Assembly: GCA_015680685.1 (NCBI GenBank)
Contig: MNCI01033485.1
Coordinates: forward strand, 169,906-233,905
Reading direction: 5' to 3'
Source of the DNA: Gnetum montanum
Taxonomy: Eukaryota > Streptophyta > Gnetopsida > Gnetales > Gnetaceae
Length of the DNA stretch: 64,000 bases
Shown piece after piece: positions 58,652-64,000 of this stretch. The translations under genes and the position numbers were made by a program. The first letter of the stretch is position 1. Every line of letters starts with the position of its first letter. The notes beneath the pieces are model-generated. The model had not been told where the DNA came from and searched no databases. It was given only the letters and a program-made list of their open reading frames with translations.

Positions 58652-60400
58652 TATCGCAAACTCGCTTTTATCACGTTATTTGCGAATCGGCCGCCTATTG
58701 GAAATTTATTTGAATGTAAAATGTTCATTTTCAACATTAATTAAGTTGTCTACTATGAATAGCCTTAGCAATGGACAGTGTGAACAGGGCATTTTTTCGC
58801 GCAGAAATTCTTGATCTTATGAGAGCAGGAATTTCGAATCATTAAAAATGGAACATTTAATTTCCTACTGCATCAGTTCAGAATTAACGGAGACTTTCAC
58901 GATCGAGTAGTGAGTTGTATTTCAATATTGACATAAAATCTTGGACAGCCGGTTCTGCGTAAAAAAACACATAATTATGTAGTCCAGTTACACCGTATGG
59001 TCATAGAACTTTTGATTACAAGGTCATTTTAGAAGCAGGTTCATCAGAAGAAAACACATGAAGACAAAAACGAGTAAGCTTGCTTTTAGTGTTTATCTGA
59101 TTACCATTTGATTAGCCTTTTAAGTTAAATTGAAATTTTTACTTATGTCCACCGAGTGTAACGGTGCTACAATTGGAAACACCATTTGGCACCACATGAG
59201 AGTCCCAATAACCCAATAACAGCAATGTGAGAAGGTGGACTTAATGTGAACTATGCCTTATCACTCAACATCATGTTTTACAACATAGCACACAACCCAT
59301 TAGCTAATGGTTAGAGATGTTAGTATTGACATAAGTATTAATTATGTAACCAAAGCAACAAGGTGCATGCACACAGGCACACAAGAAGTAGACAACACAT
59401 TGATTCCCTTAGAAGTGCTACGATACTTTCCTAGCTAACATGTTCAACCCTAAGCCCAACTTTGAAGGGAGGGCAATGGCCCAAGCATTGAAGCCATAGC
59501 TCGTTTGCAAACTTACATATCTTTGTCATGAGGTTCACAAGGAATTAGGTCCATGTAGTTCTAAATTATAGTTAAAATAGCATGGAACTTAAAGGATTTC
59601 CATGCTTCTTTGGTCCTTGTTCAAGAGGGAAATAACCTTTGATCCACTAGCAAGACATGCTTTCCTACACTCTTCCTTGCTTGAAAGAAGTGACATCTTT
59701 GGAGCATACACTATTCCAACATGGAGAGTTGCAATGGATATCTAGGGACTGTGAACATTTAGAAGCCCATTTGAGAGTGGTAGATAGGAAGGTCCAACAA
59801 CTAGGGGTCTTCAGTCATAAATCGAAAGTGGTGAATTCATTCCATCATCCAATAGAGGCTTAAAGAAGTTTGCGCAAGCTAGGTTTAGGAAGAAAAGGTT
59901 TGCTCTTTTTTATGTAAATTGTTCCAACCTTTCTACCCAAAGTGAAATCTACTCGCTTGACATGCAAGTCGGTTCTTATCTCTAATTGTCAAATGAAAGA
60001 GTGAATTAATCCTTTTGTGATCGCCTAGTGATAGCCTTTAATATGCAAGGATCTTGGGATCTAGCCTCACTGTGGCATCACCTAACTTCATAATTGAAAG
60101 AAGAGACACATCAATTCTCCGCCTTTTAGAAATGGTTCATTTTAGATCCACTTTGGCATCCTCCAGCCTATCATACATTCTCCTTATTTTTTTTAATTTC
60201 AGGAATCAAACCAAGTTTCTTACATATGGATAATGGCATTATAGTAGAGGTGGTACTATGACTCCCATTATTTAGTGGCTACCTCTAGGCGACTATCCAT
60301 ATATATTCACAAGAACAAATCAATGTGGTTTTTAGCGTAGAAATTTGCAATGAATGTTTGCTTGTTTTGGAGAGTTTGCCACTCTTTCTAAGTATCCTCT
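58652..60400. other. 3' flank of the MORC gene and probable gypsy LTR region
   Basis: The first few hundred bases are presumably MORC 3' UTR; no canonical polyadenylation signal stands out. From about 59150 (TGTAACGGTGCTAC...) the sequence may be the 3' LTR and leader of the minus-strand gypsy element, whose coding region starts at about 60400, but LTR ends could not be fixed. A SINE-like 3' motif (TTATGTCCACCGAG) lies at about 59143. Confidence 0.4.
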
Positions 60401-60417
60401 TTTGATGATGTGCCTTG

Positions 60418-62500
60418 CTAATGTACAAGGAACTCAACCTTTTGATCTGAAGTGCATCCCATGGTGTTCATGTTGATGATGGAGTGAATTTGTTGCCCTT
60501 TCACTACTTCAATGTTTCGAGGTCTCCTGAAGTTGAGTGTGGAGGGGTTAATCTCTCTAAGATTTAGCTTTTTGAGCATAGACACATGAAATACCAAATG
60601 ATATTTTGCCAGACACATCACCAGTTGCAATTTATAGGCAACTAAATTGACCCAAGCAAAGATCTTGAAAGGTCTATCATAATGTTGAAGAAATTTTTGG
60701 CTAGCACCCTTCTTTGGCCTTATCTATCCCACATAATCCATCTTTATTAGTGTCCACTGTCCAACCACAAACTCCAACTACCTCCACTTATTACTTGCTT
60801 GCTTCTTCATGTATTGGATGAACTTTTCTAGGTACAATTTGGCAACTTAGATGTAGTTTGTGTAGAACTTGACAAATTCGTTGGTCAAAGGATTAAAACT
60901 TTAATGGGATGTTTCCAATAGCTGAGGGATGGTTGGTTACCTTCCCAAGGCCAACTCCACTTGAGATAATCCTATGGTTAAGATTTTCTAGATGTTATAA
61001 CTAAATTGAGCCACAAGTAGCAAGGACATTTGTTTGATCGAATCGAATGAAATATCATAAATATTCTTCAAGAACGCGATGGATCCACCTCGTCTGCCCA
61101 ATTATTTGAGAATGTTACCTTGAAGGCATTTGTAGCTTTGTCCCTAACTTTTGAAACACCTTTTGCCAAAATCCCTCATGAATTGGGAGTCATTGTTAGA
61201 GATGATGCTTGATGGTAACCTAAAGTAGTGCATGATGTTGTCAAAAGACAAGGATGTCACATCCTCTACCATGCAAGGGGTAGAGCATAGGACGAAGATT
61301 GCATGCTTGGAGAACTTATCCAAAACTACAAGGATGCTAAACTAGCCTTGTACTGTGGGAAGTCTTGTGATGAAATCCATGGAGATAGCCACCCATGATA
61401 ACTCTAGCATTTCCAAGGAATGAAGTAGACCTCTTGGTTTTTCATTTGAACTCGTCTTGTTAACACATTAGACAGCTTTGCATAAAATTGGCCACATCGA
61501 TCCTCAAATTTGACCAATAGAATTGTCGCTGCGCCAATGCTACTATGTGTTTGTTACTTGGATGGCTAGCCCAAAGGGTGCTATGGCATTTGTCAATGAT
61601 TTTTGAACGCAACACATCCTAAGCTGAGATAAATTTGCATTTGCTTGAACATGAGTAGACCATTGGCTTCGCTAAAGATTGAGTCACCCCCATCCTAGGC
61701 TAGCTTTAACAACTCCTAGGCACTATGATCATGCTGCATTCCATCCTTGATATTTTGCTAGAGTTCATGGGTAGTCACCACCCAAGAGCTATTAGGCTAC
61801 CCCACAACTTCCATTGAATTCACTTGTGGACATCTCAAAGCATTTGCGACCATATTCTCTCTGCTTAGCCAATAGACAAACTAAGGGTCAAACTCTTATA
61901 ACATGCCCAACTATCAAGCTTGCTTTGGCTTCAACTTAAACTGATTAAGAAGGTAGCTCATGGTAGTGTTGTTGGTTTTAACTACCATAGGACTACCAAG
62001 GAAATAGTATTACCATGTGCAAAGGTAATGCACAATGATGAACATCTCCTTTTTATGCATCAGCCATAACTATTCGGTCGAGTTTAGTTTCTTTAATTCA
62101 ACCACCATAGGATGATTGTCTTGCAAAAGCACCCTACCAATTGCCTCATTTGAAGTATCTATGTAAACTTCGAATGGTTTTGAAAAGCTAGGGAGAACCA
62201 ACATAGGTTGAGTTGCAAGGATTGTTTTGATTTTGTTGAATGCTTCTTGACACTAGGGACTATAGTTTCGAAAAACATTCTTCTTTTGCAAATTTGTCAA
62301 TGCTACTATCACACTAGAAAATTCATGTACAAACCTCATGTAGTAACTCACCAAACCCAAAAGTTAGCATAACTTATGCACATATTTTGGAATAGGCCAA
62401 GTGGCAATGGCCTCCTCTTTCTTTAGATCTAATTTTACCTTGTCATACTAATGATATGGCCAAGGAACTTCAACTCTGTCTTAGCAAACTTACATTTTGC
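60418..62500 (-). pseudogene. Gypsy RNase H, integrase and C-terminal remnant
   Basis: The minus-strand integrase core fragment with SKHAIF lies near 61290, and a zinc-finger-region remnant near 61480-61600. The tail at 60418-60630 ends the polyprotein. Stops every few dozen codons. Confidence 0.7.
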
Positions 62501-62523
62501 TTGCTTGACATAGATAGCTTGTG

Positions 62524-63173
62524 CTACCACAACTTCGAGAATACCAAGTCCAGATGTTGAAGATGTTCATTCATTAAATGAGAATTGACCAAAATATCAT
62601 CAAGGTACACGACAATAAACTTATTTAGGAATAGACATGACACTTTGTTCATGAGAGTGCAAAATGTAGTAAGGATGTTATACAACCAAAGGGCATAACT
62701 GTCCAATTATGTAATTTGTAACGAGTAATGCATTTTGTTTTCTCCTTAACCCCTTTTGCAATCAGTACTTGATAGTAGCCTTAATGAAGGTCAAGTTGAG
62801 AGAAAATACGAGTCATCATAAGTTGGTTGAATAGGCTCAAAACTAATGATACTAGATACCTATTCTTGATGGTGTACTTATTGAGTAATTTGAAGTTACA
62901 ACACAGTCTCAATGTTCCATTCTCTTTTTTGGTGAATAACACATAAGCACCATATAGAGATTTTGAGAGTTGAATGTAATCCTTTTCTACCAAGCTTTCC
63001 AATTGCTTTCTTAGCTTGGCCAATTCAAGACTAGTCATTCTATATGGTTGTTGCCTAGGAGGGGCAGTTCTTAGTAACAACTCAATTTTATGATCAATCA
63101 CCCATTGTTTTGGTAATTCTCCTAGTAACTCCACTAGCATCAAATCCTTATGTTTTCCCAACGCATTCTCCAC
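62524..63173 (-). pseudogene. Gypsy reverse transcriptase remnant
   Basis: Two frames hold the conserved gypsy reverse transcriptase blocks: the N-terminal part (RQQPYRMTSLELAKLRKQLE, then IQLSKSLYGAYVLFTKKENG) and the catalytic VVYLDDILV. The segment between them (62707-62780) is frameshifted. Non-functional. Confidence 0.85.
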
Positions 63174-63519
63174 CTACACATTCACTTGCATAAATATTCC
63201 ATCTTGAACCTCTCTAAGCACCATAAGAAACATCTATTGGATTAGGTCCTCAACAACTTGCTTCATGACCATGGGTGAGATAATCTTGGCTTCTTTGTCA
63301 GTGCTAGTTGCTCCAAGAGTAGAGGTTTTTAGTAGGCAAGGTAAATTCTCATGCGTAATGTAGAGAGTATTAAGGTATAGAACAACCACCACTTTTTCCC
63401 TTCTTGAAAAAGTCTTGTCCAAGAATGACTTGGAAAGAATCAATGTCCAAGACAAAGAAGTTCAGTTTTTCACTCCACTAACTGATGAGACCTGAATTGC
63501 TCATAGTGCTGATAGTTGG

Positions 63520-63721
63520 GATATCACAGCCCTGTTGTATCAGTCGCTGGGATATCACCACCCTGTTGTATCGTATTAGTTGCCGTGATATCACCCCCCT
63601 GTCGTATCCGAGTCGTGATGTATCATGGGCCGCGATATCGCGTCCCATGCGATATCGCATCCCTCGCGATATCGCGTACACGATATCGCGTCCTTCCCTG
63701 CGATATCGCGTACGCGATATC
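63520..63721 (+). repeat. Array of nine GATATC palindromes upstream of the TATA box
   Basis: GATATC occurs at 63520, 63551, 63587, 63634, 63651, 63668, 63682, 63702 and 63716. The last six lie in CGATATCG-type palindromes (GCGATATCGC) spaced 14-20 bp apart. The first three belong to a degenerate tandem unit of about 31-36 bp ending CCCTGTTGTATC or similar. Confidence 0.95.
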
Positions 63722-63734
63722 GTAGTCAGCCGCA

Positions 63735-63760
63735 ATTTCTATAAATAAGAGGCGGCTCTC
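63735..63760 (+). promoter_or_regulatory. LTR TATA box
   Basis: TATAAATAAGAGG, the same as the TATA context at about 4759, lying about 15 bp after the last palindrome. Confidence 0.7.
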
Positions 63761-64000
63761 CCTCATTTCACAGCCCAGTTTTAGGTAGCGAAGCTCTGGC
63801 AGTTTGATCCCTCCAGAGTTAGAATTTTCCCGTGTCTGCCCACAGTGTGGTGAATGTGATTGTACGGTGTCTTTATTCGAGTGTGCCGTACTTGGACACG
63901 CACATGACCGGCAATAAAGATCGAGATTACTTCATCATTGCAGCATTCACTTAGTTTATTTATTTTTTATTTATTTCATGTTATTTATTGCTTTCATAGC

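Larger units (their letters stand above)
60400..63475 (-). mobile_element. Decayed Ty3/gypsy LTR retrotransposon pol region, minus strand
   Basis: Minus-strand polyprotein remnant in the order protease, reverse transcriptase, RNase H, integrase, C-terminal domain, as in Ty3/gypsy elements. Reverse transcriptase pieces at 62781-63173 and 62524-62706 include the YLDDIL catalytic block (YxDD type). The integrase core includes LDKFSKHAIF (about 61290). The C-terminal part at 60418-60630 includes YHLVFHVSMLKK, the usual gypsy integrase tail. Stops and frameshifts are abundant. The 5' part is cut off at 63483 by a plus-strand LTR. Confidence 0.85.
63483..64000 (+). mobile_element. LTR of a plus-strand element, cut by the window end
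   Basis: Starts TGATGAGACC, like the TGATGAAGTG start at 4656, and interrupts the minus-strand gypsy protease region. It holds a palindrome array, a TATAAATA box (about 63740), a homologous leader (TAGCGAAGCTCTGGCAGTTTG against TAGCAAAGCTCTTGCAGTTTG at 4808), TTTATTCGAG and CAATAAAGAT (63915; 4935 in the other copy). The two LTRs are one family with diverged U3. Confidence 0.75.

Noticed and set aside
63520-63721. CRISPR array
   Set aside because: The repeats are short palindromes with irregular spacing in a plant LTR; no cas genes and no prokaryotic context.
63485-63748. Three overlapping open frames over the palindrome array
   Set aside because: Frames are open because GATATC-type palindromes contain no stops in most registers; composition is repetitive and not protein-like.

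Overview
This is a window from a large plant nuclear genome. A single spliced host gene runs across most of it and is swollen by retroelements sitting in its introns. The protein code, the GT-AG introns of up to 18 kb and the density of L1-type LINEs suggest a gymnosperm, with a fern-grade genome as the alternative. I infer the lineage from gene structure and repeat load; no species-level marker was recognised.

The host gene lies on the + strand from 9713 to 58651. It encodes a plant MORC (microrchidia) GHKL ATPase, reconstructed here as 19 exons of 2673 nt in total, which is 890 codons plus a stop with every splice phase closing. Exons 1-12 (9.7-16.0 kb) hold the GHKL ATPase and S5-like transducer. 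Exons 13-14 (34.1-34.5 kb) finish the catalytic core. Exon 15 (36.5-37.3 kb) is a long Ser/Thr/Asn-rich linker, and exons 16-19 (49.3-58.65 kb) carry a C-terminal coiled coil. Plant MORC proteins act with RNA-directed DNA methylation and heterochromatin compaction to silence transposons, and here the gene itself carries many of them.

5' flank (1-9.7 kb): an assembly gap; a decayed + strand ORF (1575-4415) with a coiled-coil tail; a probable LTR (4656-5533) with a clear TATA box; a LINE 3' fragment; and a CpG-retaining stretch (about 6.6-7.6 kb) that is a promoter candidate for the MORC gene. Intron 12 (15957-34138, 18.2 kb) holds RTE-type LINE remnants, two L1-type LINEs with target-site duplications (20987-26622 and 26787-32698, both minus strand) and one copy of an interspersed repeat whose second copy is in intron 14. 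Intron 15 (37312-49302) holds another LINE with a target-site duplication (38110-41366), a further LINE, an RTE remnant, a SINE-like unit and several tandem duplications. Intron 17 (49566-58382) holds a G+C-rich LINE derivative with an unresolved poly-G gap and a 4.7 kb + strand LINE with a target-site duplication (53378-58068).

3' flank (58.7-64 kb): a decayed minus-strand Ty3/gypsy polyprotein (protease, reverse transcriptase, integrase, C-terminal domain), cut at 63483 by a + strand LTR whose U3 is packed with GATATC palindromes and whose TATA/R/U5 matches the LTR at 4.7 kb.

The most notable observation is that five separate L1-type LINEs in the window share an extra module after the ORF2 zinc-knuckle region, where many plant L1s carry RNase H. 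The module is a domain of about 200 residues followed by a charged coiled-coil tail. A similar domain-plus-coiled-coil layout occurs in the unrelated LTR-type ORF at 1.6-4.4 kb. Two of the LINEs also keep an ATGA overlap between the ORF1 stop and the ORF2 start.
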